Below are positions 47,641 to 58,003 of a stretch of DNA of 64,000 bases, piece after piece (the stretch's first letter is position 1; every line of letters starts with the position of its first letter). The DNA comes from Astragalus membranaceus (taxonomy: Eukaryota; Streptophyta; Magnoliopsida; Fabales; Fabaceae). The stretch covers positions 28,520,857 to 28,584,856 of the forward strand of contig CM076851.1 in NCBI GenBank assembly GCA_039519185.1, given 5' to 3'. A program made the position numbers and the translations under genes. The notes beneath the pieces are model-generated. The model ran no database searches. It was not told the origin of the DNA and saw only the letters and a list, made by a program, of their open reading frames with translations.

Positions 47641-47870
47641 AGGATTTGATTGCCAATGTTGATCGACGATGTAGATTGCACCGACAATATCAACGATCGA
47701 TAATCATTGACGAATTCTATAAATACCCATTGCCAACCTCATTCTTTTCACTCAAAAATTTCACTCTCACTTATTTCACTCATCCAAAATGGAGATATGC
47801 CTCACTCAACGCTCAGATGACAATAGGCTTTGCGGTATACATCATCGGGGCCAAATCACGATGAGAGAAG

Positions 47871-48188
47871 ATGGTGTCCACTTCTAGAGTCCTCAGTCGG
47901 TGTTATGAAGAATCCACCGCGGCATGGGGTTTGAAGGATAAACTGTGGCTCAAAGTTCAAGTGACTAGTGACGACCGTGACGTCACTAGTATTACTTATT
48001 ACAAACCCTATCTTGGAGACGATGGTCGCGTTTCCTTCTCGTCCATGACAATCAAGACTGACGAAGACATGGTGAACATGTTAAACATCCATGACACGCT
48101 TCAGGGGTATAAGCCGTTGGAGCTGTACGTGGAAACTCAACGGAGTGTGAATGAGATTTTACGTCGTGTTCGACGACCAGAATTTTAG
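47871..48188 (+). CDS. Short ORF, possibly N-terminal part of a MULE protein
   Basis: 105 residues from MVSTSRVLSRCYEESTAAWG to a TAG. The order of hydrophobic and acidic residues (LKVQVTSDDRDVTSI, then DEDMVNMLNIHDTLQGYKP, then LELYVE) resembles the N-terminal PB1-like region found before the transposase in some plant MULE proteins. No zinc finger or DDE domain follows: the frame ends and the next 300 bp hold nothing recognisable. It lies tail to tail with the MAIN-like gene. It is likely a truncated remnant; family assignment is tentative. Confidence 0.4.
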   Translation: MVSTSRVLSRCYEESTAAWGLKDKLWLKVQVTSDDRDVTSITYYKPYLGDDGRVSFSSMTIKTDEDMVNMLNIHDTLQGYKPLELYVETQRSVNEILRRVRRPEF

Positions 48189-48498
48189 GAAAATGTATCT
48201 GCCTATTGTTATTGTAGTTGGTTATGTTTTATCTTTTATCGCATGAGTGAAATCGAAATTTTAATGAACAAGAAATAATAAGAATCAAGTCATAAAAAAA
48301 TAGTTCAAGCATACAATCCCACAAAACCCCCTAGTCACGCCCCGGTAGCATATCCAGTAACCGCGTGAGGCGAGCGTATGTCTGACTACCCATCCTAATG
48401 TCTCCGCTCCGAAGCCCCCTCCGAATCTCCTCCTCCACAATCTCGAGCAAATCTGGCTGTACTGGTGGTGCAGCTGGCTATACTGGTGGTGCAGCTGG

Positions 48499-50230
48499 CT
48501 ATATTGGTGGTGGTGGTGGTGATGCAACCCGTAAGAGTCTAGGAATAGATGCTCTCACATACCAATGTAAGTAGTCCGGAGCAACTTGACCCAACTCCTC
48601 AGCAGGATAAGTAGTACGCAAAACCTTCTCCACCACAGGCATATAATGTGCAATACGAAAAATACAGTCTGCATGGCACGGACGACCAGTAAGAGGGTGA
48701 CGTGGGATAACCTGCACATACCCAAACTGTCTGAGGCACCTATCTGGCATATAGGGAACAATGATGTTTCCCCAGCTGATGTGTCCCATGTATAATGACA
48801 CATGCTCAAAGTCTCGATCCTCCCGGTGCTCCTCAAACGGTCGCCAACAGACATCATCCGAGGTCAGCGCATCAATCATATGCCTGTATACCCCCAGCTT
48901 CACTCCATCTGTCTTCTTCTTCCTCCAACGCCCACACAGTGCTCCAGCCCGCAATCCACTCCTCCTCTCCACTAGCTGAGGAAAATACCATAAAATCCAA
49001 CTCTGAAAAAAAGAAGATAAACAACATGGTGAATTAAAAACTGTTTAACAGAAATTTAACCAAACTCGGAAAAAATTAACTTAAAATTATTACCTGTAAG
49101 AGGATCGCATACCCTCCTAATTGATGCGCTTGGTCCAAGCAGGAGTAGTTCAGTTGGTCATACATGAAAGCAAGTGTTGCTGCCCCCATGCATATGATCC
49201 CACACCAGCTGCACTGACATCCTCAAGTAGCAGCAGCCACTTAGCCTCAGCCCTGTCGCCGGTCTTGACTGTGAAGATGGACCAGCTCAGGATCAGAGGG
49301 ATAAAGGCCCTGACAGCAGGACGCATGTCATTTTCTATGGACCGTCTACTAACAATCTCATGTAGCCACTCAAAACGGTAATATGGGCCAGATGAAGCTC
49401 GACACTCCAGCCCCGCCTCCTCCATAGTCACACCTAGATAAACATGTGCTAGGTGGATGGCCTGATCAGTGGTGACAGAAGTAGGTGGAGCTCTGTAGTA
49501 GTTCCCCATAATGGGTAGATGCGGCAAACAGGAGACATCATCCAAAGTAATCGTCATTTCACCAAATGGTAAGTGAAATGACGATGTCTCTGAGTGCCAC
49601 CTCTCAAGAAAAGCAGACATCAGCTCATGGTCCACCTTTGTATGTCCGGTCGAGACGAGGGGGGCTAATCCGGAACCTGTGATAAAGGCCCACAACCGGT
49701 AGTTTTGGGAAAGCCCAAGCAGTCTCTGAGCCAGCTTGTTACCATGGTTGGTAACATTCAATTTCCGCTCATATGTCTGTATTATAAAAGTATCAGAAAT
49801 AAGGCTACGTAAATAAATTAAACTTACCGGGTCTCTCAGTATAACGGTACAAACATGAGATGCTAGCCTAGTGAATAGAGGAGGCTGCTCCTCATGTTGT
49901 TCCTGATGCCCCTGCTGAGGCTGATCCTCCTGGCACTGCTGCTGATACTGCTGCTGCTGATAATAATACTGCTGCTGGTAGTCCTCAGGCATAGAATGAT
50001 CCTCAGACATAGAATGCTCATCAAAAGGGTGCCCCTGCTGGGGCCTCCTCATAGTGATAGTCTGGGGCCTCCTCCACCTGCTGATACTGCTGCTGTCGGT
50101 TACACCGGGTAGACGCATGTCCTGCAATCCTACGACGGGTGCGTGTACTGGGAGCAGATGCCGAGGCCTGAGCCGAGGACTCCCCTCGATACCTATTGGA
50201 CACTGGGATAAAAAACAATTTTTTAAACAA
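48499..50230 (-). pseudogene. Plant mobile domain (MAIN-like, PMD/DUF1985-neighbour family) gene, frameshifted
   Basis: Exon 1 starts at about 50230 (SNRYRGESSAQASASAP), has a Gln-rich low-complexity stretch and ends at RDP (49828, GT donor). A 51-bp intron follows (49827-49777). Exon 2 (49776-49094) has the PMD core: LAQRLLGLSQNYRLWAFI, DHELMSAFLERWHSETSSFH, TLDDVSCLPHLPIMG, and AKWLLLLEDV. Exon 3 (49002-48499) has CGRWRKKKTDGVKLGVYRHM and YMGHISWGNIIVPYMPDRCL. Two reading-frame breaks are seen. Near 50025 the starting frame ends at GAPF and similarity moves to HPFDEHSM. Near 49190 one G is missing from the G run after SYAWG, moving the frame to FMYDQLNYSCLDQ. The product cannot be full length as given. 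Cellular MAIN proteins are nuclear and linked to silencing; this copy sits in a MULE-like element. Confidence 0.85.
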
Positions 50231-50997
50231 AAATAAAACACAAATCGAATCTAGCTATATCCGATGCGAAATCGGATATAGGTAGATACGATGGAAAAAT
50301 CGGATATAGCTACATCCGACTTACTATTTCTGCTGACTTTGAGGAAGATTGAATGTACGTAGATCCGATGGTAAATCCGATGGCAAATCGGAAATAGCTC
50401 TCTGGATGGTAAATCTGATTCTCTCAGGAAACTTTCTGGTCAAACGGATGCAAGTGAAAAATGGTAAATGTTTTGTAAGTTTGTAAAAATTTTAAGGCTA
50501 TTTTCGTCTTTTCACAGGATCTGTAGGGGTATATAGTGATATGATGGGGGTAAAAAAAAAACCTTTGATGTATCTCTATGTAATAAGAAGTTATAAAAGG
50601 GCCGGACAAGAAACAGACTGCTAAGTTAGCAAAAAAGATGGTAATTTATTAAGTGCACCCCTGTTTTTCAAGGCATACACCCCCGGGCAGCTTTTCAAAA
50701 TTTTCCTCGAATGTCTTTATCTAAAGGCTTAAATATGTTTTAGACCCTGCAAATATAGTGTGTTTTGGTTTAAGCTCCTGCAAAATTTTTTTTTAGGAAA
50801 AGCTCCCTACAATTTTTTTTGTTGCTATTAGCCCTTTTGTTAACTCTCTGTTACTAGTTTGCTGAGTTGCCAAACGGAGGTGCCATTTGGCAAACTTCAA
50901 TCTATTTGTATTTGACACATCATTATTTTTTTTATTTTCATTTAATTTTAAACATTTTCTCTCATCTTCCTCCTTCCTCCCTCTCTTCTCTCTCATC

Positions 50998-51000
<3 letters not shown>

Positions 51001-51036
<36 letters not shown>
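51001..51036. repeat. (TC)n microsatellite
   Basis: About 18 TC units, followed by an imperfect CACTC run. Confidence 0.95.
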
Positions 51037-51040
<4 letters not shown>

Positions 51041-52128
51041 ACTCTCTTCACCACAACCCCTCACCACCTTACCACCACCATCACCATATCTCTCTCAAAT
51101 CTCAACACAATCTAACCCCCAAAATTTCATTCTGCACAAATCCAGAGCAAATAAAATCAAACTCATAACCCCCATATTCCCTTTCTTCACCAAATCCCTT
51201 TTTTCATCTTTACCAAAACCCCTTTTTTCCCCACCTTCACCTAACACACAACCCATGAGCACATAACCATCTCTCCCTTTTTTCCTCAGATGCTCCTCTC
51301 TTTCTCTTTCACTTGGGCAACGCTATACATTTTCCAAAACGGAGAAGAAAAAGAGAATTTGAAAGTCTACGGAGATTTGACCTTTTTATAATCAGGGAAG
51401 AGAAAAGTGGAAGACTACAATTATTCCACACTACCCATTCAATTTATTTTCTAAAACCGAGAACATTAATTTTTTTTCTCAAAGCTCCATCACCTGGTTC
51501 TATAGCCATTCAATTTCTTTTCTCAAAGCCACACTGTAAGCACAATTTTTTTCTCAATACCATTCATATTCATTCAACTAACGAAATCTCCCGTGTAGTT
51601 GAATATCAAATCCAGATGTTACAAACTTTTTCATCTTTGTTGGTTCACGTTCCAGCATTGCCTACAACAAGCTCACCGACAATGGTGCCGCCACCCCTGC
51701 CGATCTCTTCTCCGCCTCCGCTTTCGTGGGCTCAACTATTATTGTTCCTTATTGCTATTAAAAGAGTTGGGGATAGAATCTGGATTATTGTACCTTCCTT
51801 TAAAGTTTGGCAGCTACCTAGATTGGGGTTCATAATCAATTTGAGGTTTTTGGAGTTGATCTAGGTTGGGGTTCATATTCAATTTGGATTTCTGTCAGGA
51901 AGAGGTACTACTGGATTGTGTGAGGAAGGGTCGGTGATGATGGGTGGAAGAGGAAGAGGAAGAGGAAGAGAAAGAAGAGGAGCAAAGCCTAATTTAATTT
52001 GGGGTGGTTCCGGTAGAGAGGTTTTTTATAATATTATTAATTACTAATACTACAATTTTTAACTATATACAATTTTAAAAAAGGATTTGTCCATTAAACA
52101 TTAAATTTAACTTTTAATATTTTGAATG

Positions 52129-52130
<2 letters not shown>

Positions 52131-52163
<33 letters not shown>
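52131..52163. repeat. (TA)n microsatellite
   Basis: About 16 AT units, then a short CA run. Confidence 0.95.
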
Positions 52164-52173
<10 letters not shown>

Positions 52174-52784
52174 TATAATTATTATTGCTAGTTACTATTG
52201 TTACAATTTTAGGTATATCCGAATTTATAAAAATAAACTCATTAAATATATACCTAACTGCTGATATTTTAGATGCTTTTATTACGTTAAATATTATTAT
52301 TTATAATATTTTAATTTAATAAGTAGATTTGAAAAAAATAATCATTTTTAACAAAATTATGATGATTTTTATGTTATTTAACATTTTTCGGTGTTAAAAT
52401 GCTAATAATGAGTGAGGGTACGAGTATTTGGGTGTCCAAGGGTATGGAGACAAGCACTAAAGTAACATACCCATGCATTTACGGGTCGAGCACTATAGTA
52501 CCATGTCTAGAGGATGCCGTTGCTATCTCTATATTAATGTAGTATTTATTATTAGATTTTTTTACTCTTTTTGATAAATTGTTGGTTTCATCTGAAACAT
52601 GTGTTTGGACTTTAGATCCTCTCATTCCCTCATTCCTCTTTATCACAAAATATAAATGTGACATGAGAGAGAATTTGATTAAAAATTTGAAAGATAATGA
52701 TGAGAGAGACTGAGATTAAGAGATAGATACAGAGGATAGAGAGAGATTTATAGAGAGTGTGAAGGAGATGATTCAAATCCATCA

Positions 52785-53120
52785 CAATGGGGGGCTCCTA
52801 TCTCTTAAGAGTTGGAATCTTAAAGGTACCCCCATTTTGGAGATTGAAAAGTTGGTATCTATTAAGATGGAGTTCTTGAAAAAGAAACCCTCTCTCTCCT
52901 ATGATGCAGGGACCCACACTTCTACTTTTCAATAAAAAATTACTAAAAACTGAAGCTGCTTTGTTTAAGTACTACTAGTGGGACCCATTTAGTAAATTTT
53001 GTTGGAATTCTGGGTTGGAGAAATAGAGTTCTTATTTAAGTACTACTATTAAAAAATTATAAATAAGTGATGTGTACACATGAAACTCATTTAAGAACTC
53101 AATTGGGGGTTTCTCCATTG
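52785..53120. mobile_element. Candidate MITE with CAATGG ends
   Basis: The left end CAATGGGGGGCTCC resembles the reverse complement of the right end, CAATGGAGAAACCCCC. Both ends lead into CTTAAGAG/AAGAACT words. No TSD could be matched. It has no coding capacity. Confidence 0.4.
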
Positions 53121-53498
53121 CGGATACTCTTAAACATGTTTTAGACAAGACCGAATGAACAGAGAGAGTTGACATCTGCCAAGACGTCTCAACCGAATGA
53201 TAGTAATCCCTAAAATTAATTAGAGTTGACATCTAATTAATTTTATCCTATTTAATGTTACTATTCCTAAAATATATTACAATTAATATATAATTTATTT
53301 TTCAATATCTCCTTTTACTTTCATGAAACAAATTCCCATAAAATATTAAATAATAGAACATTAAATGAAAGGAAAAAAAACACTTTAGAAAATTTAATTA
53401 ACTTTATGATTAGAAAGCTAAATAAAATTACTCACTATTCGAAATTAACATGAACTTAATTATTTTACTTTTATTTCATTCTGAAATCGGTATGATTC

Positions 53499-53698
53499 AC
53501 CAGCAAGTGTTGGTCCGAGCGGTAATTAGGTTCAGATCCCACCCCAAAATCTTAGTTCAAATTTTGGGTGTGCCACTGTTCGGAGTGGAGAACCACCCGG
53601 GTCGGCAAAACCAGGTACTCGTGACCAGTCAGATTTCCCGACGTAGATTAGTTATCTGCAAAATCAGTAGATACTATGTACAAATAACACGATAAAAA
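53499..53698 (+). mobile_element. tRNA-derived SINE, 200 bp
   Basis: A-box-like TTGGTCCGAGCGG and B-box-like GGTTCAGATCCC near the left end, an A-rich right end, and a perfect 15-bp TSD AAATCGGTATGATTC (53484-53498 and 53699-53713). It lies about 200 bp downstream of the S-protein homologue's stop codon. Its head differs from that of the SINE at 45910, so it is a different family. Confidence 0.93.
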
Positions 53699-53896
53699 AA
53701 ATCGGTATGATTCTATAAGTAACGGATTTTGACCATCCACAACAGCACACCAGTAGAGATCATCTCCATTTGGAGAAGATCTCTGCTCACAGCACACACA
53801 TTATAATTATGCAAAATATTCCTCACAATTCCTTCAAAACAGAATATTACTGTGATTAATTAACATGGTTTTGTAAATCACACACATACAACAAAC

Positions 53897-54328
53897 TCAC
53901 CAAGTAAAGTCCTTCTTCCAATTCACTTCATCATTGCTGAAGAAAAACCCATCTTGAGTTACCCTCCAAGAGCATATCCTATGAATACCACAACGATCAA
54001 TGTCCCTAGAAGCCTTAAACGCATCAAAACTCTTTCTTATGTTCCCCCATTTCATCGTACACTTCATGCGATTGGTGCTCCAGAAATTAGGCTTCATGAA
54101 CCAGCTAAAATCATCATGCTCTTGCAAACCACGACCACCAAGATCCACTTCATCTGATGAACACCAAATGACTAAAGGAACAGAGGAATTGTCTGTGAAC
54201 CCATTAATCACTTTGACTTGATATTCATCACTGCTGAATAAATACTGTGCTCTTTGCATTACGCCCATCACTATTATAATGGACGATGCAAAGCATAGTA
54301 TAACGAAAAAACACGCTCTAAATTTCAT
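53897..54328 (-). CDS. S-protein homologue (plant self-incompatibility protein S1 family)
   Basis: Intact single-exon ORF of 143 residues, the usual size for the family. Residues about 1-22 are a hydrophobic signal peptide (MKFRACFFVILCFASSIIIV). The mature part has the S1 signature: VKVINGFTD, VIWCSSDEVDLGGRGLQ, FSWFMKPNFW, MKCTMKWG, then D-x2-RCGIHRICSWRVTQDG and a C-terminal W-x2-DFTW. The four conserved cysteines (after VIW, in MKC, in DRC and in RIC) are all present and expected to form two disulphides. S1-family proteins are small secreted proteins. In Papaver one is the stigmatic determinant of pollen rejection; most plant homologues have no known role. It is the only gene here that looks complete. 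TATA boxes lie about 60-85 bp upstream of the ATG. No paralogue is in the window. Confidence 0.93.
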   Translation of the reverse strand: MKFRACFFVILCFASSIIIVMGVMQRAQYLFSSDEYQVKVINGFTDNSSVPLVIWCSSDEVDLGGRGLQEHDDFSWFMKPNFWSTNRMKCTMKWGNIRKSFDAFKASRDIDRCGIHRICSWRVTQDGFFFSNDEVNWKKDFTW

Positions 54329-54389
54329 ACTCTTTTTTTTTTTTTATTATTTTATTGTAATGTATGTGAATTAGTGATCCCTCTTCAGG

Positions 54390-54414
54390 TTTTATACATG
54401 CACATATATATAAA
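54390..54414 (-). promoter_or_regulatory. TATA boxes of the S-protein homologue
   Basis: On the minus strand TATAAAA reads at 54396-54390, about 62 bp before the ATG, and a second TATATATA lies at about 54412-54403. The second leaves more room for a 5' UTR; the sequence does not show which is used. Confidence 0.55.
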
Positions 54415-54474
54415 AGGACAATCTAATTTTTCCTTTTATTTTTTTTAATTAAAAAAGAAGAATTTAACTATATG

Positions 54475-54712
54475 GGGAATTTTCTACTATCGGCGTAACC
54501 AACTTTTTTTTTCCTACTATTGGCTCGATCGGTCAGTTTGGCCACACCCAATTCTAAACCCATACATGGAATAGCCCGTGATCTAGGGCCCATTCTTTTC
54601 CCACTCTTCCTACTACTCCTCACCCCCATAAATTAGTGAAAAGACTAAAATATCCCTACACTTTAAAAAAAATTCCTAAGTGTGTTTTCGCTTTTTTTAT
54701 TCCCGTGGACTC
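54475..54712. other. Spacer between the S-protein homologue promoter and the hAT element
   Basis: AT-rich; no motif with clear ends. Confidence 0.4.
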
Positions 54713-54985
54713 GCTAGATTTAGAGCTGGAAAAATGTGCCGAGTCCGCCGGGCCGGGCCGGGTTAGCCCGAAAAATGGGAGTGCATGGCCAAAGGAATTG
54801 AGCCCATTTTTCACCCGGGCTTTTTAGCCCGGTCTATAAAAGTTTGAGCCCGTGCCGAGCTAACCCGGTCCGTCCATGGGTAGCCCACAAGCCCGTGAAT
54901 TAAAAAAAGATGCATATTGCTGCCCATTTATAAATTTAGTTTCTGTTAGATTAATCAATGTGGCTTTTTTGGGTATTAAATTTTA

Positions 54986-56590
54986 GGCTTAATTATCACT
55001 TACCCCCCTGCAAATATCACCATAATCCATTTACCCCCCTGCAAAAAAAAACTCTCCAAACAAACCCTGCAAAATGTAACTGTTTCCAGTTACCCCCCTG
55101 CTGTTAAATTTTCTGTTAAAACATAACAGTGATGACGACAGTGCCACGTGTCACCATATTATTGGGCCTCTGTGACACGTGGCACTGACGAGCCACGTCA
55201 GCTCCAATGTCAACAGTGCCACGTCAGCAACCAATGGATGGCTGCCACGTGGCACTGTTGTTAAATCAAAATAAATCTTCAAAATGGCTAAAGTGGCTGT
55301 TGAACTCGTGACCCGTTACTCACACCCACACCTCTTAACCACTGAGCCAAATTATTATTTGTGATTTTTAACGCAACTACCGGTATATATTACATCATTG
55401 TCAATTAAATTAAAAAAAAATCTGAAACCCATCGTTCTTCAATCTGTAAACCAAATTAATTAATTAACAAAAACTAAATTCCTTCATCTTCATCTTTGAA
55501 ACTGAAACGAAAAACCCAGGAAAAAACCTTCCCCCAATGAACACAAATCTGAAAAAGAAACGAAAAACCCAGAAAACGCTTATGTAATACTCACAGATCT
55601 AGAAAAAGAAACGAAAAATCCAAAAAACAATCGAAAATGAAACAAAAATCACAGATCTACAACGAAACGAAAATCACAGAGCTACAACAAAAACGAAATT
55701 GTAAACAAAGACTGAAAACGAAGGTTGAAATCGAAGGTTGAAAACTACACGTCTTGAAATCGAAGAAGAAGATTTTCAATTTCTGTTTCATTTCCAGATC
55801 TGATTTTATGATGTTCTGCACATTTTTGAGTTGGTGGGGGAGAAAGAACATGGAGAAACTCACACCACGTTTCAGATCTAATGTTATAATTTTTCCTTCT
55901 TAATTTTTAGTCTTGATTTTTTGATTTTCTGCACATTTGTGATTTGGGGTTTTAATGTTATTGATTTTGGGGTTTTAAAGTCGTTGATTTTCCAAATCTG
56001 ATTTACCAAATATGTTTCTCCACAAAATTTGGGGTTTCTGAATTACTTTTAGTTATTGTTTTCCATTTTAATGTTTTTAGTTTATAGTTTTTAGTTTTAT
56101 TGGGGGAAGGTTAATAATAATTTGGTTTACAGATCGAAGAACGATGAGTTTCAGATTTTTTTTTTAATTTAATTGACAACGATGTAATATATACCGGTAG
56201 TTGCGTTAATAATTACAAATAATAATTTGGCTCGGTGGTTAAGTGGTGTGGGTGGGAGTAGTGGGTCATGTGTTCAACACCCACTTCAGTCATTTTGAAG
56301 ATATATTTTGATTTAACAACAGTGCCACGTGGCAGTCATCCATTGGTTGCTGACGTGGCACTGTTGACATTGGAGCTGACGTGGCACGTCAGTGCCACGT
56401 GTCACAGAGGCCCAATAATATGGTGACACGTGGTGCTGACGTCATCACTGTTAAGTTTTAACAGAAAATTTAACAGCAGGGGGGTAACTGGAAACAGTTA
56501 CATTTTGCAGGGTTTGTTTGGAGAGTTTTTTTTTTGCAGGGGGTAAATGGATTATGGTGATATTTGCAGGGGGTAAGTGATAATTAAGCC
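54986..56590. mobile_element. Foldback Mutator-like element with long TIRs, nested in the hAT element
   Basis: 9-bp TSD TAAATTTTA at 54977-54985 and 56591-56599. TIRs start GGCTTAATTATCACTTACCC and run about 470 bp (54986-about 55457 and about 56119-56590), with a further shorter pairing at CCTTCCCCCAAT (about 55528) and its complement (about 56099). The arms are dense in CCACGTG, GCCACGTCAG and related words. No transposase ORF. TSD length and long TIRs place it with MULEs. Confidence 0.95.
55299..55349 (-). repeat. tRNA-like segment in the left arm of the foldback MULE
   Basis: The minus strand reads TTGGCTCAGTGGTTAAGAGG (A-box-like) and, 30 bp on, GAGTTCAACAG (B-box-like). The counterpart in the right arm is at 56227-56283 on the plus strand. 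Neither has a complete cloverleaf. Confidence 0.6.
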
Positions 56591-57298
56591 TAAATTTTAT
56601 AATGCAGATATCCTATATTGTCCAATTCTAGTCTTGCATGACTAAGCTTTTGGTTAAAATGATTCATAGCACGATATTAGCATCTCCAACTCCCTATGAT
56701 AATGTGATCTAGAGTTAGCATGTGAAAGATATTATATCAAAATAAAAATCATTCATACCTTCACCAAACAAATCATGTTTTGGATACAGTTGGTTCAAGA
56801 AAATGAGAGATATCTCAGATGAAAATGAAATGAGCAATTAATTCAATGGCAGACTATTCTACGTAAGGATTGTATTTAGAATAATGAACTAAGAAGTAAG
56901 AACTAAAAGAATACCTTATAGACATACCCAACAAAAAGAGCTTTTAGGTTCAAGAAGAAAGATTCACCAAGAAACTTTATTGCTTCATTTTTCTGGTGTT
57001 TGTACACCACAAGAGGGTATTCAAGCCGGTGAGAAAATATGATTTCTTACTTGATATGAAACTTCAAAATTGAAAAATATTGAGGCTTCTCAGTTTTTAT
57101 ATGACAGTTTTGTAAAATAATCGCGCGTAATGCGGGCTAGCCCGAAAAGCCTGCGGACCGTATAGGCTAGGCTTGGGCCGTAAAAGGCGAGTCCAAATTT
57201 CAACTCGGTTTTTTTAGCCCGACCCTTAAATTCCCAAGCCCGATACGGGCCGGCCTGATGTGGGCCGAGTTGTCTGTTTTGCCAGCTCTAGCTAGATT

Positions 57299-57559
57299 TG
57301 GTACCATAGTACTGTTTTGATTAGGTGTCAAGATACCTTTAATTGAAAAATTTTGTAAATCACACACTCAGTACCAAGCTACCACAAGTGTTAAGTTGGA
57401 ATAACCTCCATTTAGCATCTGGTACCTTGGTACGTACCGTAAAAATTCAGTGTCTTAGTAAACAATTTCTCTGTGAAAAAAACAAGGATGAGAGAAATGA
57501 GTTCATTTTTATTCATACCTTTTTTTTGACTAATTATCCATATCTTTATCATTGTGAAC
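57299..57559. other. Intergenic DNA, no gene recognised
   Basis: The short ORF at 57343-57564 shows no family similarity. Confidence 0.4.
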
Positions 57560-58003
57560 CATAGTTATTAAACCCGACTCGGTCACCGACCCAATTGGGG
57601 CATTGGGACGGTGGTCAGACCAAATGGCCCGGACACTACTAAAAAACAATAAAAATAGGTAAGAAATGTATAAATTCATACATCACAAAGCTATCAATTT
57701 TTTTACCATACCTTAAAAATCACAACATAATATTAACATAATTCAACAACTCGTTCTTCAAATTCAAGAGTTCAAATTATTAAATCGATAATCATAAGGT
57801 CCATAAAAATGTAATTTTGAGTTTTTTTAGTTATTTAAAAACGCGCAAGACCCGACCCAGGTCACCGGGGTTGACGCTATACACGGCAGTGTCGACCGTA
57901 TTGATCAGTGACAACTGCATAACCGATCTACAAAGCTACCAACTCAGCGGAGTGACTGGGTCACAATAAGACCAGTCGGGTCAATACGAGTTTGATAACT
58001 ATG
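57560..58003. mobile_element. Candidate TIR element with CATAGTTAT ends
   Basis: The left end CATAGTTATTAAACCCG resembles the reverse complement of the right end, CATAGTTATCAAACTCG. The inner flank is rich in GACCCG/CGGGTC words. Flanks TTGTGAACC and CTATGAACC are only partly alike, so the TSD is not proven. Confidence 0.6.

Larger units (their letters stand above)
47233..50561. mobile_element. Mutator-like (MULE-MAIN type) element, deleted
   Basis: TIR core ACCCCATCGTATCACTATAT at 47241 matches the reverse complement of 50525-50551, ACCCCCATCATATCACTATA. T or A runs lie outside. Subterminal zones at both ends carry AAATCGGAT(T/A)TA words. Inside are a plant-mobile-domain (MAIN-like) gene on the minus strand and a short plus-strand ORF resembling a MULE N-terminal region; no MULE catalytic domain is seen. 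MAIN-like genes are known passengers of some plant MULEs. I could not find a matching 9-bp TSD, so the outer borders are approximate. Confidence 0.7.
50562..52784. other. Intergenic DNA with repeats, no gene recognised
   Basis: GGCTTAAATATGTTTTAGAC at 50727 with CCCTGCAAATATAG resembles one end of a common Mutator-like family; no matching second end was found. A (TC)n run is at 51001-51036 and a (TA)n run at 52131-52163. The ORF at 51313-51864 is Leu/Pro/Phe-rich, with no motif I recognise. Confidence 0.5.
54721..57290. mobile_element. Non-autonomous hAT element carrying a nested MULE
   Basis: Left end TAGAGCTGGAAAAA and reverse-complemented right end TAGAGCTGGCAAAA. The 8-bp TSD is GCTAGATT at 54713-54720 and 57291-57298. 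Subterminal zones are rich in GGGCCGG and AGCCCG words. Without the MULE and its TSD copy it is about 956 bp. No transposase. Confidence 0.95.

Noticed and set aside
48285..48527. A His-rich small protein (HHHHHHQYSQ repeats)
   Set aside because: It is a (TGGTGG)n-type stretch overlapping the 3' end of the MAIN-like gene in another frame.
50867..51168. Protein genes across the (TC)n run
   Set aside because: The Ser-Leu repeats come from the microsatellite itself, in several frames at once.
51313..51864. A 183-residue gene
   Set aside because: No recognisable motif, AT-biased composition and no conserved splice or start context. I cannot support it.
57560..58003. A Mutator-like element with a 9-bp TSD
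   Set aside because: The flanks match at only about 7 of 9 positions and in unequal register, so only a candidate TIR element is reported.
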